Assembly (NCBI GenBank): GCA_903813345.2
Contig: CAIIXF020000001.1
Coordinates: 22,589,915-22,653,914, forward strand
Length of the DNA: 64,000 bases
Reading direction: 5' to 3'
Source of the DNA: Owenia fusiformis
Lineage: Eukaryota; Annelida; Polychaeta; Sabellida; Oweniidae
Both the position numbers and the translations under genes were made by a program. Below are positions 25,801 through 39,466 of the stretch, one piece after another. The number at the start of each line of letters is the position of its first letter. Position 1 is the first letter of the stretch. The notes beneath the pieces are model-generated. The model made no database searches. It was not told the origin of the DNA and was given only the letters and a program-made list of their open reading frames with translations.

Positions 25801-28800
25801 TTAGGGGGCTAGGCGTAGTTGCTCGGAAATTAGGTCAAATCCTTATCTGGGTCAAAGGTCGAAATCTAGGTCGAAATCTGCATTTCCGCTATTTTGGCCT
25901 CTCGAGCCTCCTTAAGAAGTCAGAATCGGAGGAAAACTAGCTGGTCGGAAAGACAGTTTTCCGAGCATTAAAAAAACAGTGAACCAAATTTCAATCCGAC
26001 CATTAGTTATCGAGATATACGCGTTTGAAGTTCGCGTACGGGCCACCGTTGCCGTATATCTAGACGACACCTGGTATACACGATGTATACGTATCTCTGC
26101 GAACAACAGACATTTGAAAGAAAATAGGCCCGGACGATGACTAGAGCATTTCAAAAACAACGTTTCCCTTCGTCCAACTAACGATTGCGGAATGTAGAAC
26201 GATACGTACGCTGCTCGAATCTACGTCGAAAGCCCTATATGGACGTCTGGAAGGCCTGTTTTTTGAAGGACTATTTTTTGACCTCGACGGATCCGCGAAG
26301 CACGAGCCAGGCATTCTCCCCAACTACCTCCCTAGATTCCCCGACCTTTAATCGACCATTATAGGCCCTCAGAGCGTCCGTAGAGCCATTTCCCTCTATA
26401 CGCGTATGGGCAAATCCTATTATGATTTTTGCTTTCGTATGTGCAAAAAGCAAAAATCCTCCTCACACACGTTCTCACCAACGAGAGATATTTGGACAAA
26501 TCTACTCATACACGTTGTTAGGGGGCTAGGCGTAGTTGCTCGGAAATTAGGTCAAATCCTTATCTGGGTCAAAGGTCGAAATCTAGGTCGAAATCTGCAT
26601 TTCCGCTATTTTGGCCTCTCGAGCCTCCTTAAGAAGTCAGAATCGGAGGAAAACTAGCTGGTCGGAAAGACAGTTTTCCGAGCATTAAAAAAACAGTGAA
26701 CCAAATTTCAATCCGACCATTAGTTATCGAGATATACGCGTTTGAAGTTCGCGTACGGGCCACCGTTGCCGTATATCTAGACGACACCTGGTATACACGA
26801 TGTATACGTATCTCTGCGAACAACAGACATTTGAAAGAAAATAGGCCCGGACGATGACTAGAGCATTTCAAAAACAACGTTTCCCTTCGTCCAACTAACG
26901 ATTGCGGAATGTAGAACGATACGTACGCTGCTCGAATCTACGTCGAAAGCCCTATATGGACGTCTGGAAGGCCTGTTTTTTGAAGGACTATTTTTTGACC
27001 TCGACGGATCCGCGAAGCACGAGCCAGGCATTCTCCCCAACTACCTCCCTAGATTCCCCGACCTTTAATCGACCATTATAGGCCCTCAGAGCGTCCGTAG
27101 AGCCATTTCCCTCTATACGCGTATGGGCAAATCCTATTATGATTTTTGCTTTCGTATGTGCAAAAAGCAAAAATCCTCCTCACACACGTTCTCACCAACG
27201 AGAGATATTTGGACAAATCTACTCATACACGTTGTTAGGGGGCTAGGCGTAGTTGCTCGGAAATTAGGTCAAATCCTTATCTGGGTCAAAGGTCGAAATC
27301 TAGGTCGAAATCTGCATTTCCGCTATTTTGGCCTCTCGAGCCTCCTTAAGAAGTCAGAATCGGAGGAAAACTAGCTGGTCGGAAAGACAGTTTTCCGAGC
27401 ATTAAAAAAACAGTGAACCAAATTTCAATCCGACCATTAGTTATCGAGATATACGCGTTTGAAGTTCGCGTACGGGCCACCGTTGCCGTATATCTAGACG
27501 ACACCTGGTATACACGATGTATACGTATCTCTGCGAACAACAGACATTTGAAAGAAAATAGGCCCGGACGATGACTAGAGCATTTCAAAAACAACGTTTC
27601 CCTTCGTCCAACTAACGATTGCGGAATGTAGAACGATACGTACGCTGCTCGAATCTACGTCGAAAGCCCTATATGGACGTCTGGAAGGCCTGTTTTTTGA
27701 AGGACTATTTTTTGACCTCGACGGATCCGCGAAGCACGAGCCAGGCATTCTCCCCAACTACCTCCCTAGATTCCCCGACCTTTAATCGACCATTATAGGC
27801 CCTCAGAGCGTCCGTAGAGCCATTTCCCTCTATACGCGTATGGGCAAATCCTATTATGATTTTTGCTTTCGTATGTGCAAAAAGCAAAAATCCTCCTCAC
27901 ACACGTTCTCACCAACGAGAGATATTTGGACAAATCTACTCATACACGTTGTTAGGGGGCTAGGCGTAGTTGCTCGGAAATTAGGTCAAATCCTTATCTG
28001 GGTCAAAGGTCGAAATCTAGGTCGAAATCTGCATTTCCGCTATTTTGGCCTCTCGAGCCTCCTTAAGAAGTCAGAATCGGAGGAAAACTAGCTGGTCGGA
28101 AAGACAGTTTTCCGAGCATTAAAAAAACAGTGAACCAAATTTCAATCCGACCATTAGTTATCGAGATATACGCGTTTGAAGTTCGCGTACGGGCCACCGT
28201 TGCCGTATATCTAGACGACACCTGGTATACACGATGTATACGTATCTCTGCGAACAACAGACATTTGAAAGAAAATAGGCCCGGACGATGACTAGAGCAT
28301 TTCAAAAACAACGTTTCCCTTCGTCCAACTAACGATTGCGGAATGTAGAACGATACGTACGCTGCTCGAATCTACGTCGAAAGCCCTATATGGACGTCTG
28401 GAAGGCCTGTTTTTTGAAGGACTATTTTTTGACCTCGACGGATCCGCGAAGCACGAGCCAGGCATTCTCCCCAACTACCTCCCTAGATTCCCCGACCTTT
28501 AATCGACCATTATAGGCCCTCAGAGCGTCCGTAGAGCCATTTCCCTCTATACGCGTATGGGCAAATCCTATTATGATTTTTGCTTTCGTATGTGCAAAAA
28601 GCAAAAATCCTCCTCACACACGTTCTCACCAACGAGAGATATTTGGACAAATCTACTCATACACGTTGTTAGGGGGCTAGGCGTAGTTGCTCGGAAATTA
28701 GGTCAAATCCTTATCTGGGTCAAAGGTCGAAATCTAGGTCGAAATCTGCATTTCCGCTATTTTGGCCTCTCGAGCCTCCTTAAGAAGTCAGAATCGGAGG

Positions 28801-31800
28801 AAAACTAGCTGGTCGGAAAGACAGTTTTCCGAGCATTAAAAAAACAGTGAACCAAATTTCAATCCGACCATTAGTTATCGAGATATACGCGTTTGAAGTT
28901 CGCGTACGGGCCACCGTTGCCGTATATCTAGACGACACCTGGTATACACGATGTATACGTATCTCTGCGAACAACAGACATTTGAAAGAAAATAGGCCCG
29001 GACGATGACTAGAGCATTTCAAAAACAACGTTTCCCTTCGTCCAACTAACGATTGCGGAATGTAGAACGATACGTACGCTGCTCGAATCTACGTCGAAAG
29101 CCCTATATGGACGTCTGGAAGGCCTGTTTTTTGAAGGACTATTTTTTGACCTCGACGGATCCGCGAAGCACGAGCCAGGCATTCTCCCCAACTACCTCCC
29201 TAGATTCCCCGACCTTTAATCGACCATTATAGGCCCTCAGAGCGTCCGTAGAGCCATTTCCCTCTATACGCGTATGGGCAAATCCTATTATGATTTTTGC
29301 TTTCGTATGTGCAAAAAGCAAAAATCCTCCTCACACACGTTCTCACCAACGAGAGATATTTGGACAAATCTACTCATACACGTTGTTAGGGGGCTAGGCG
29401 TAGTTGCTCGGAAATTAGGTCAAATCCTTATCTGGGTCAAAGGTCGAAATCTAGGTCGAAATCTGCATTTCCGCTATTTTGGCCTCTCGAGCCTCCTTAA
29501 GAAGTCAGAATCGGAGGAAAACTAGCTGGTCGGAAAGACAGTTTTCCGAGCATTAAAAAAACAGTGAACCAAATTTCAATCCGACCATTAGTTATCGAGA
29601 TATACGCGTTTGAAGTTCGCGTACGGGCCACCGTTGCCGTATATCTAGACGACACCTGGTATACACGATGTATACGTATCTCTGCGAACAACAGACATTT
29701 GAAAGAAAATAGGCCCGGACGATGACTAGAGCATTTCAAAAACAACGTTTCCCTTCGTCCAACTAACGATTGCGGAATGTAGAACGATACGTACGCTGCT
29801 CGAATCTACGTCGAAAGCCCTATATGGACGTCTGGAAGGCCTGTTTTTTGAAGGACTATTTTTTGACCTCGACGGATCCGCGAAGCACGAGCCAGGCATT
29901 CTCCCCAACTACCTCCCTAGATTCCCCGACCTTTAATCGACCATTATAGGCCCTCAGAGCGTCCGTAGAGCCATTTCCCTCTATACGCGTATGGGCAAAT
30001 CCTATTATGATTTTTGCTTTCGTATGTGCAAAAAGCAAAAATCCTCCTCACACACGTTCTCACCAACGAGAGATATTTGGACAAATCTACTCATACACGT
30101 TGTTAGGGGGCTAGGCGTAGTTGCTCGGAAATTAGGTCAAATCCTTATCTGGGTCAAAGGTCGAAATCTAGGTCGAAATCTGCATTTCCGCTATTTTGGC
30201 CTCTCGAGCCTCCTTAAGAAGTCAGAATCGGAGGAAAACTAGCTGGTCGGAAAGACAGTTTTCCGAGCATTAAAAAAACAGTGAACCAAATTTCAATCCG
30301 ACCATTAGTTATCGAGATATACGCGTTTGAAGTTCGCGTACGGGCCACCGTTGCCGTATATCTAGACGACACCTGGTATACACGATGTATACGTATCTCT
30401 GCGAACAACAGACATTTGAAAGAAAATAGGCCCGGACGATGACTAGAGCATTTCAAAAACAACGTTTCCCTTCGTCCAACTAACGATTGCGGAATGTAGA
30501 ACGATACGTACGCTGCTCGAATCTACGTCGAAAGCCCTATATGGACGTCTGGAAGGCCTGTTTTTTGAAGGACTATTTTTTGACCTCGACGGATCCGCGA
30601 AGCACGAGCCAGGCATTCTCCCCAACTACCTCCCTAGATTCCCCGACCTTTAATCGACCATTATAGGCCCTCAGAGCGTCCGTAGAGCCATTTCCCTCTA
30701 TACGCGTATGGGCAAATCCTATTATGATTTTTGCTTTCGTATGTGCAAAAAGCAAAAATCCTCCTCACACACGTTCTCACCAACGAGAGATATTTGGACA
30801 AATCTACTCATACACGTTGTTAGGGGGCTAGGCGTAGTTGCTCGGAAATTAGGTCAAATCCTTATCTGGGTCAAAGGTCGAAATCTAGGTCGAAATCTGC
30901 ATTTCCGCTATTTTGGCCTCTCGAGCCTCCTTAAGAAGTCAGAATCGGAGGAAAACTAGCTGGTCGGAAAGACAGTTTTCCGAGCATTAAAAAAACAGTG
31001 AACCAAATTTCAATCCGACCATTAGTTATCGAGATATACGCGTTTGAAGTTCGCGTACGGGCCACCGTTGCCGTATATCTAGACGACACCTGGTATACAC
31101 GATGTATACGTATCTCTGCGAACAACAGACATTTGAAAGAAAATAGGCCCGGACGATGACTAGAGCATTTCAAAAACAACGTTTCCCTTCGTCCAACTAA
31201 CGATTGCGGAATGTAGAACGATACGTACGCTGCTCGAATCTACGTCGAAAGCCCTATATGGACGTCTGGAAGGCCTGTTTTTTGAAGGACTATTTTTTGA
31301 CCTCGACGGATCCGCGAAGCACGAGCCAGGCATTCTCCCCAACTACCTCCCTAGATTCCCCGACCTTTAATCGACCATTATAGGCCCTCAGAGCGTCCGT
31401 AGAGCCATTTCCCTCTATACGCGTATGGGCAAATCCTATTATGATTTTTGCTTTCGTATGTGCAAAAAGCAAAAATCCTCCTCACACACGTTCTCACCAA
31501 CGAGAGATATTTGGACAAATCTACTCATACACGTTGTTAGGGGGCTAGGCGTAGTTGCTCGGAAATTAGGTCAAATCCTTATCTGGGTCAAAGGTCGAAA
31601 TCTAGGTCGAAATCTGCATTTCCGCTATTTTGGCCTCTCGAGCCTCCTTAAGAAGTCAGAATCGGAGGAAAACTAGCTGGTCGGAAAGACAGTTTTCCGA
31701 GCATTAAAAAAACAGTGAACCAAATTTCAATCCGACCATTAGTTATCGAGATATACGCGTTTGAAGTTCGCGTACGGGCCACCGTTGCCGTATATCTAGA

Positions 31801-32875
31801 CGACACCTGGTATACACGATGTATACGTATCTCTGCGAACAACAGACATTTGAAAGAAAATAGGCCCGGACGATGACTAGAGCATTTCAAAAACAACGTT
31901 TCCCTTCGTCCAACTAACGATTGCGGAATGTAGAACGATACGTACGCTGCTCGAATCTACGTCGAAAGCCCTATATGGACGTCTGGAAGGCCTGTTTTTT
32001 GAAGGACTATTTTTTGACCTCGACGGATCCGCGAAGCACGAGCCAGGCATTCTCCCCAACTACCTCCCTAGATTCCCCGACCTTTAATCGACCATTATAG
32101 GCCCTCAGAGCGTCCGTAGAGCCATTTCCCTCTATACGCGTATGGGCAAATCCTATTATGATTTTTGCTTTCGTATGTGCAAAAAGCAAAAATCCTCCTC
32201 ACACACGTTCTCACCAACGAGAGATATTTGGACAAATCTACTCATACACGTTGTTAGGGGGCTAGGCGTAGTTGCTCGGAAATTAGGTCAAATCCTTATC
32301 TGGGTCAAAGGTCGAAATCTAGGTCGAAATCTGCATTTCCGCTATTTTGGCCTCTCGAGCCTCCTTAAGAAGTCAGAATCGGAGGAAAACTAGCTGGTCG
32401 GAAAGACAGTTTTCCGAGCATTAAAAAAACAGTGAACCAAATTTCAATCCGACCATTAGTTATCGAGATATACGCGTTTGAAGTTCGCGTACGGGCCACC
32501 GTTGCCGTATATCTAGACGACACCTGGTATACACGATGTATACGTATCTCTGCGAACAACAGACATTTGAAAGAAAATAGGCCCGGACGATGACTAGAGC
32601 ATTTCAAAAACAACGTTTCCCTTCGTCCAACTAACGATTGCGGAATGTAGAACGATACGTACGCTGCTCGAATCTACGTCGAAAGCCCTATATGGACGTC
32701 TGGAAGGCCTGTTTTTTGAAGGACTATTTTTTGACCTCGACGGATCCGCGAAGCACGAGCCAGGCATTCTCCCCAACTACCTCCCTAGATTCCCCGACCT
32801 TTAATCGACCATTATAGGCCCTCAGAGCGTCCGTAGAGCCATTTCCCTCTATACGCGTATGGGCAAATCCTATTA
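22838..32875 (+). repeat. Tandem array of 14 apparently identical 717-bp units
   Basis: The period is exactly 717 bp (for example TGATTTTTGC at 22838 and 23555), and 10,038 bp is exactly 14.0 units. I saw no difference between copies. The array starts on the base after one CTAG terminus and ends on the base before the next TTAGACTCC start. Each unit opens with a 12-bp stem (GATTTTTGCTTT/AAAGCAAAAATC, 11-base loop). It then has TTCTCACCAACGAGAG, GGAAATTAGGTCAAAT, GGGTCAAAGGTCG and, later, GAACCAAATTTCAATCCGAC. These are recognisable counterparts of the lead-in and core of the surrounding elements. The unit is visibly richer in CpG than its neighbours. The 60-83-codon ORFs in it have no recognisable domain, so I do not call them genes. 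Assembly duplication is possible but would not explain the exact boundaries. Confidence 0.95.
22839..22873 (+). repeat. 5' hairpin of the 717-bp unit (first copy)
   Basis: GATTTTTGCTTT at 22839-22850 pairs perfectly with AAAGCAAAAATC at 22862-22873 around the loop CGTATGTGCAA. It sits at the start of each unit, the same place the AGACTCCAGAT hairpin has in the other elements, but the sequence is unrelated. Confidence 0.85.
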
Positions 32876-34471
32876 TTAGACTCCAGATTGAAAATCTGGA
32901 GTCTATTGTTTTTGCCTGTTTTCTTTATTATTATTATTATTATTAGACTCCAGATGAAAATCTGGAGTCTATTGCTTTTGCCAGTTTTCTTTATTAGACT
33001 CCAGATTGAAAATCTGGAGTCTATTGTTTTTGCCAGTATTCTTCTTCTTATTATTATTATTATTATTATTTTTCTTTAAGAGTTTTTTCAATAACTATAA
33101 GGTATCCAGTAAAGACCATTATACAGTTCATTTAGGTTCAGTATCTAGTTGGTGGGAAATTGGGTCAAATTTTTATCTAGGTCAAAGGTCAAGAATTAGG
33201 TCAAATCCAGTACTTTGTCACTTTTTTCGATTTTCTCGGTCGTCCTTCAATATTTTTGATCCGGTTTTTTTCATTGTGTTCCTCATAAAAAAGTAGGAAA
33301 TCTAGGGTCGATTTAGTTTTTTGATATCTCAAACCGATTTTGAGATATGGCGTCCAGAAAGTAGGTCACACCAAAAAGTGCTCCAAATTCAATGTATGAG
33401 TTATGAATTAGGGGTAGAATTTTGTCAGGAATCGGAATCTACAAACCAAAGTTCGATCCGACTTCTGGTTCGGAAGTTATGGCGTTTTGAAAACTCAAAA
33501 ATCGCTAAATTTTGTGCCCATGTTAAGTCAATGGGAAAAAGATATTTTTTGAAGTGAAAAATACGAAATATAGACTGAGTTCAGCTTAATTTAATGAAAG
33601 CCTTCAAAAGAAGGGGACCTCAAAAGCCATCTAGCTTCAGAATTTGGACACCAAAATTCCTAGGTCAAAATCTAGGTCAAATTCAAAGTTTTTTCTTATT
33701 TTTGCGATTCTGACACTACACTTTAATTATATTCTTCGAAATTGTGTATACACGTAGTCAAGAGTGTGCTAATAACGTTAGCCTTTTGCCGTCATAAAGA
33801 ATTTTGACCCACTTTTGAGATATGTTGTCCGAAAAGTAGGTCAAAATAAAAAGTTCTCCAAATTTAACGTTTGAGTTATGAATTAAGAATAGAATTTTCT
33901 CAGAAATCCGAATCTGCAAACCAAATTTCGATCCGACTTCCGGTTCCGAAGTTATGGCGTGTCCAAAAAGTAGGTCAAAATAAAAATTCGCCAAATTTAA
34001 TGTATGAGTTATGAATTAGGGGTAGAATTTTGTCAGGAATCCGAATCTTTAAATCAAATTTCGATCCGACTTCCGGTTCGGAAGTTATGGCGTTTTGAAA
34101 TTTCGGAAAATCGATCTGATGGTATCCTGATAGAAAGTCAAGAGTAGAGAAGAAAATATTGAAAAATTCATCCATCCTTCATATCTGATCCTATCATATC
34201 CTATCCTTCCTTCGTATCCTTTCCTTCCTATCCTTTCTATCCTCTCCTATCATATCCTTTCTTCCTATTTTGTTCTATCCTATCCTTCTTTCTTATTCTA
34301 TCCTATCGTTCCTTCCCATTCTATCCTATCCTACCTTCCTGTTTTATCCATCCATCTTATTCTGGATGACTCAGCTTATTCTGGATGACTCGGCTTATTT
34401 TAGATGACTGGGCTTAAAAAAGTCTGGATCTGGAGTCTGAAATTGAACTTCGTTCAATTTCCCAAGTCTAG
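32876..34471 (+). mobile_element. Repeat element 15 (CCTAT type, three hairpins)
   Basis: The element begins TTAGACTCC directly after the 717-bp array. Three hairpins lie at 32878-33022, separated by (TTA)n runs. DR1 is at 33179-33191. There is one core unit (33660) with ~133-bp submodules, a CCTAT tract at about 34170-34360, three GATGACT repeats and CTAG at 34468-34471. Confidence 0.65.
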
Positions 34472-36704
34472 TTATTATTCTTTCAGAATCTTCCTCCTTC
34501 CCAGATTTCTCACCAACTAGAAGAGCTTACTTTAAGCTGCTTACATGATTAACTAGGGAATGTATCTGGGATGATGGGAAATTAGGTCAAATTTTTATCT
34601 AGGTCAAAGGTCAAGAACTAGGTCAAATCCAGTACTTTGTCACTTTTTCCCATTATCTCGGTCGTCCTTCAATATTTTTGATCTTGGTTTTTTTCATTGT
34701 GTTCCTCATAAAAAAGTAGAAAACCTAGGGTCGATTTAGTTTTTTGGTATCTCAAACCGATTTCGAGATATCAGTGTCCGAAAACGAGGTTCAAAAAAAA
34801 TTTCACCGAATCCAATGTCCGGGATATCAGTCTTATAGGAAATCTTCTCAGGATTCCGAATCTGAAAACCAAATTTCGATCTGACTTCCGGTTGAGAAGT
34901 TATGGCGTTTTGAAAATTCAAAATCGCTAAATTTGGTGCCCCATGTTAATTCAATGGGAAAAAATATTTTTTTGAAGTGTAAAATACGAGATATAGACTA
35001 AGCACAGCTAAACATAATGGAAGCCCATAAAAGAAAGGGACCATAAGACCTTCTTTTCATAAAAATTTGGACACCAAAATGCCTAGTTCAAAATCTAGGT
35101 CAAATTCAAAGTTTTTCCTTATTTTTGCGATTTTGACACTACAGATTAATTATATTCTTCGAAAATTTGTATACATGTAGCCAAGAGTGTGCTAATAGTG
35201 TTAGCCTTTTGCCGTCAGAAAGTATTTTGACCCACTTTTGAGATATGGTGTCCGAAAAGTAGGTCAAACTAAAAAATTCTCCAAATTTAACGTATGAGTT
35301 ATGAATTAGGGGTAGAATTTTATCAGGAATCTGAATCTGCAAACCAAATTTTGATTCGAACTCCTGTTCGGAAGTTATGGCGTTTTGAAAGCTCAAAAAT
35401 CGCTAAATTTGCTGCCCCATGTTATGTCAATGGGAAAAAAGATTTTTTTGAAGTGTAAAATACGAGATATAAACTGAGTACAGCTTAATATAATGAAAGC
35501 CTATGAAAGAAGGGGACCTCGAAGGCTACTTAGCTTCAAAATTTGGACACCAAAATCCCTAGGTTAAAATCTAGGTCAAATTCATAGTTTTTCCTTATTT
35601 TTGCGATTCTGACACTATATTCAAATGATTTGCTTTAAAATTTTGTATACAGGTAGCAAAGAGTATGCTCATAGTGTTAGCCTTTTGCCGTCAGAAAGTA
35701 TTTTGACCCACTTTTGAGATATGGTGTCCGAAAAGTAGGTCAAAATAAAAACTATCCAAATTTAATGTGTGAGTTATGAATTAAAGGTAAAACTTTCTCA
35801 GGAATCCAAATCTGCAAACCAAATTTCGATCCGACTTCTTGTTCTGAAGTTATGGCGTTTTGAAATCTCAAAAATCGCTAAATTTGGTGCCCCATGTTAA
35901 ATCAATGGGACCGAATAATTTTTTGAAGTGTAAAAATACGAGATATAGAATGAGTACAGCTAAACATAATGAAAGCCCATAAAAGAAGGGGACCTCAAAA
36001 GCTACTTTCCTTCAAAATTTGGACACCAAAATACCTAGTTCAAAATCTAGGTCAAATTCTTAGTTTTTTCTTATTGTTGCAATTCGGACACTACACTTCA
36101 ATGATATTCTTCGAAATTTTGTATACATGTAGCAAAGAGTGTGCTCATAATGTTAACTTGTTGCCGTCAAGAAGTGTTTTGACCCACTTTTGAGATATGG
36201 TGATCGAAATGTATGTCAAAATAAAAAGTTCTCCAAATTTAACGTATGAGTTATGAATTAGGGGTAGAATTTCCTAAGGAATCCGGATCTGAAATTAAAA
36301 TTGCGATCCGACCCCCGGTTAAGATTCTAAGCCATTTTGAAGTTTGAAATTCGCACTTGCCAGTATTCACGATGCAGATAGATCAAATATACTTTCAAAA
36401 ATTCCTACATACCCTACTTTACCTCCCTACCTACTCAGCTACTTATTTGACTACTTACTCAATTGCTTAATTAGTTATTACTTACTTAGCTACTTACTCA
36501 GCTACTAACTCAGGTACTTACTCAGCTACTTACTCAGCTACCTACTCAGCTTTTTACCCAGTTACTTACTCAGCTACTTACTCAACTACTACTAAGGTAC
36601 TTACTCAGCTAATTACTCAGTTAATTACTCAGCTCTTTACTGATCTATCTAGGTAAAATAAATCTGGAGTCTTAAATTGAACTTGTTCAATTTCACAAAT
36701 CTAG
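34472..36704 (+). mobile_element. Repeat element 16 (CTACTTACTCAG type)
   Basis: There is no hairpin. The lead-in is TTTCTCACCAACTAGAAGAG, with DR1 at 34601-34613. There are three core units (35081, 35560, 36036). The microsatellite is CTACTTACTCAG-like at about 36412-36640. The terminus is AATCTGGAGTCTTAAATTG with CTAG at 36701-36704. The last kilobase nearly matches those of elements 24 and 25. Confidence 0.65.
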
Positions 36705-38106
36705 TTATTCTTATTTTTCTTTTTGAGTTTTCTCAATAACTATAAGGTATCCAGTAAAGACCATAATACAGTTTGTTTAGGTTCAGTCTCTAGTTGGTGG
36801 GAAATTGGGTCAAATTTTTATCTAGGTCAAAGGTCAAGAACTAGGTCAAATCCAGTACTTTGTCACTTTTTTTGATTTTCTCGGTCGTTCTTCAATATTT
36901 TCGATCCGTTTTTTTTTCATTGTGTTCCTTATAAAAAAGTAGGAAACCTAGGATCGATTTAGTTTTTTGATATCTCAAACCGATTTCGAGATATCAGTGT
37001 CCGAAAACGAGGTCCAAAAAAAAGTTCTCCGAATCAAATGTCCAGGATATTGGTCTTATAGGAAATTTTCTCAGGATTCCGAATCTGAAAACGAAATTTG
37101 GATCGGACTTCCGGTTCTGAAGTTATGGCGTTTTGAAAGCTCAAAAATCGCTAAATTTGGAGCCCATGTTAAGTCAATGGGAAAAAAGATTTTATTGAAG
37201 TGAAAAATACGAAATATAGACTGAGTTCAGCTAAATATAATGAAAGCCTTTAAAAGAATGGGACCTCAAAAGCCATCTAGCTTTAAAATTTGGACACCAA
37301 AATGCCTAGGTCAAAATCTAGGTCAAATTCAAAGTTTTTCCTTATTTTTGCGATTCTGACACTACAGATTGATTATATTCTTCAAAATTTTGTATACATG
37401 TAGCCAAGAGTGTGCTTATAGTGTTAGCATTTTGCCGTCAGAAAGTATTTTGCCCCACTTTTGAGATATGGTGTCCGAAAAGTAGGTCAAAATAAAAAGT
37501 TCTCCAAATTTGACGTTTGAGTTATGAATTAAGAATAGAATTTTCTCAGAAATCCGAATCTGCAAACCAAATTTCGATCCGACTTCCGGTTCCGAAGTAA
37601 TGGTGTGTCCAAAAAGTAGGTCAAAATAAAAATTCGCCAAATTTAATGTATGAGTTATGAATTAGGGGTAGAATTTTGTCAGGAATCCGAATCTTTAAAT
37701 CAAATTTATATCCGACTTCCGGTTCGGAAGTTATGGCGTTTTGAAGTTTCGGAAAATCGATCTGATGGTATCCTGATAGAAAGTCAAGAGTAGAGAAGAA
37801 AATATTGAAAAATTCATCCATCCGTCCAATCTGATCCTATCCTATCCTTCCTATCTATCCTTCATTCATATCCTTTCCTTCCTATCCTTCCTATCCTCTC
37901 CTACCATATCCTTTCTTCCTATTCTGTCCTATCCTATCCTTCTTTCTTATTCTATCCTATCGATCCTTCCCATTCTATTCTATCCTACCTTCCTATGTTA
38001 TCCATCCATCTTATTCTGGATGACTCGGCTTATTTAAGATGACTGGGCTTAAAAAAGTCTAGATCTGGAGTCTGAAATTGAACTTCGTTCAATTTCCAAA
38101 GTCTAG
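36705..38106 (+). mobile_element. Repeat element 17 (CCTAT type)
   Basis: There is no hairpin. DR1 is at 36824-36836. There is one core unit (37306) with ~133-bp submodules, a CCTAT tract at about 37815-38010, two GATGACT repeats and CTAG at 38103-38106. Confidence 0.65.
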
Positions 38107-39466
38107 TTATTTTTCTTTAAGAGTTTTTTCAATAACTATAAGGTATCCAGTAAAGACCATTATACAGTTCATTTAGGTTCAGTATCTAGTTGGTGGGAAA
38201 TTGGGTCAAATTTTTATCTAGGTCAAAGGTCAAGAACTAGGTCAAATCTTACATTTTCAGTCTTCTGTCTATTATCTTTGTCGTTATTTCTCGAAACGTC
38301 TTCTTCTTTTTTCCATCCTGTAGCTTACAAACAGCCCTTTCATAAGTGTGCCATCCGTTTTTTGATTACTCTTACTGATTTTGAAATATGGCGTCCGGAA
38401 AGTAGGTCACACCAAAACTTGCTCCAAATTCAATGTATGAGTTATGAATTAGGAGTACAATTTTGTCAGGAATCCGAATCTGCAAACCAAATTTCAATCA
38501 GATTTCCGGTTCGGAAGTTAAGGCGTTTTAAAAGCTCAAAATTTGGTGCCCATGTTAAGTCAATGCGAAAAAAGATTTTTTTGAAGTGAAAAATTCTAAA
38601 TATAGACTGAGTTCAGCTTAATTTAATGAAAGCTTTCAAAAGAAGGGGACCTCAAAAGCCATCTAGCTTCAAAATTTGGACACCAAAATGCCTAGGTCAA
38701 AATCTAGGTCAAATTCAAAGGTTTTCCTTATTTTTGCGATTCTGACACTACACTTCAATTATATTCTTCGAAATTGTGTATACATGTAGCCAAGAGTCTG
38801 CTAATAGTGTTAGCCTTTTGCCGTCAGAAAGTATTTTGACCCACTTTTGAGATATGGTGTCCGAAAAGTAGGTCAAAATAAAAAGTTCTCCAAATTTAAG
38901 GTTTGAGTTATGAATTAGGGGTAGAATTTTGTCAGGAATCCGAATCTGCAAACCAAATTTCGATCCGACTTACAGTTCCGAAGTTATGGCGTGTCCAAAA
39001 AGTAGGTCAAAATAAAAATTCGCCAAATTTAACGTATGAGTTATGAATTAGGGGTAGAATTTTGTCAGGAATCCGAATCTTTAAATCAAATTTAGATCCG
39101 ACTTCCGGTTCGGAAGTTATGGCGATTTGAAATTTCGGAAAATCGATCTGATGGTATCCTGATAGAAAGTCAAGAGTAGAGAAGAAAATATTGAAAAATT
39201 CATCCATCCTTCCTATCTGATCCTATCCTATCCTTCCTATCTATCCTTCCTTCGTATCCTTTCCTTCCTATCCTTCCTATCCTCTCCTATCATATCCTTC
39301 TTCCTATTCTGTTCTATCCTATCCTTCTTTCTTTTTCTATCCTATCGTTCCTTCCCATTCTATCCTATCCTACCTTCCTATTTAAACCATCCATCTTATT
39401 CTGGATGACTCAGCTTATTCTGGATGACTCGGCTTATTTTAGATGACTGGGCTTAAAAAAGTCTAG
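38107..39466 (+). mobile_element. Repeat element 18 (CCTAT type, 3' terminus deleted)
   Basis: There is no hairpin. DR1 is at 38220-38232. There is one core unit (38690), a CCTAT tract at about 39200-39398 and three GATGACT repeats. The usual terminus is shortened: AAAAAAGTCTAG at 39455-39466 runs straight into TTATTATTAG. The ATCTGGAGTCT and the 9-bp stem are missing, as expected after loss of the segment between two AGTCTAG copies. Confidence 0.65.

Noticed and set aside
22854-32776. Recurrent 60-83-codon ORFs on both strands of the 717-bp array
   Set aside because: They recur only because the unit does. No recognisable domain and no codon-use support; the homologous segments in neighbouring elements are not open in these frames.
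22838-32875. CRISPR-like array
   Set aside because: Whole 717-bp units are identical with no unique spacers, and this is an animal genome.
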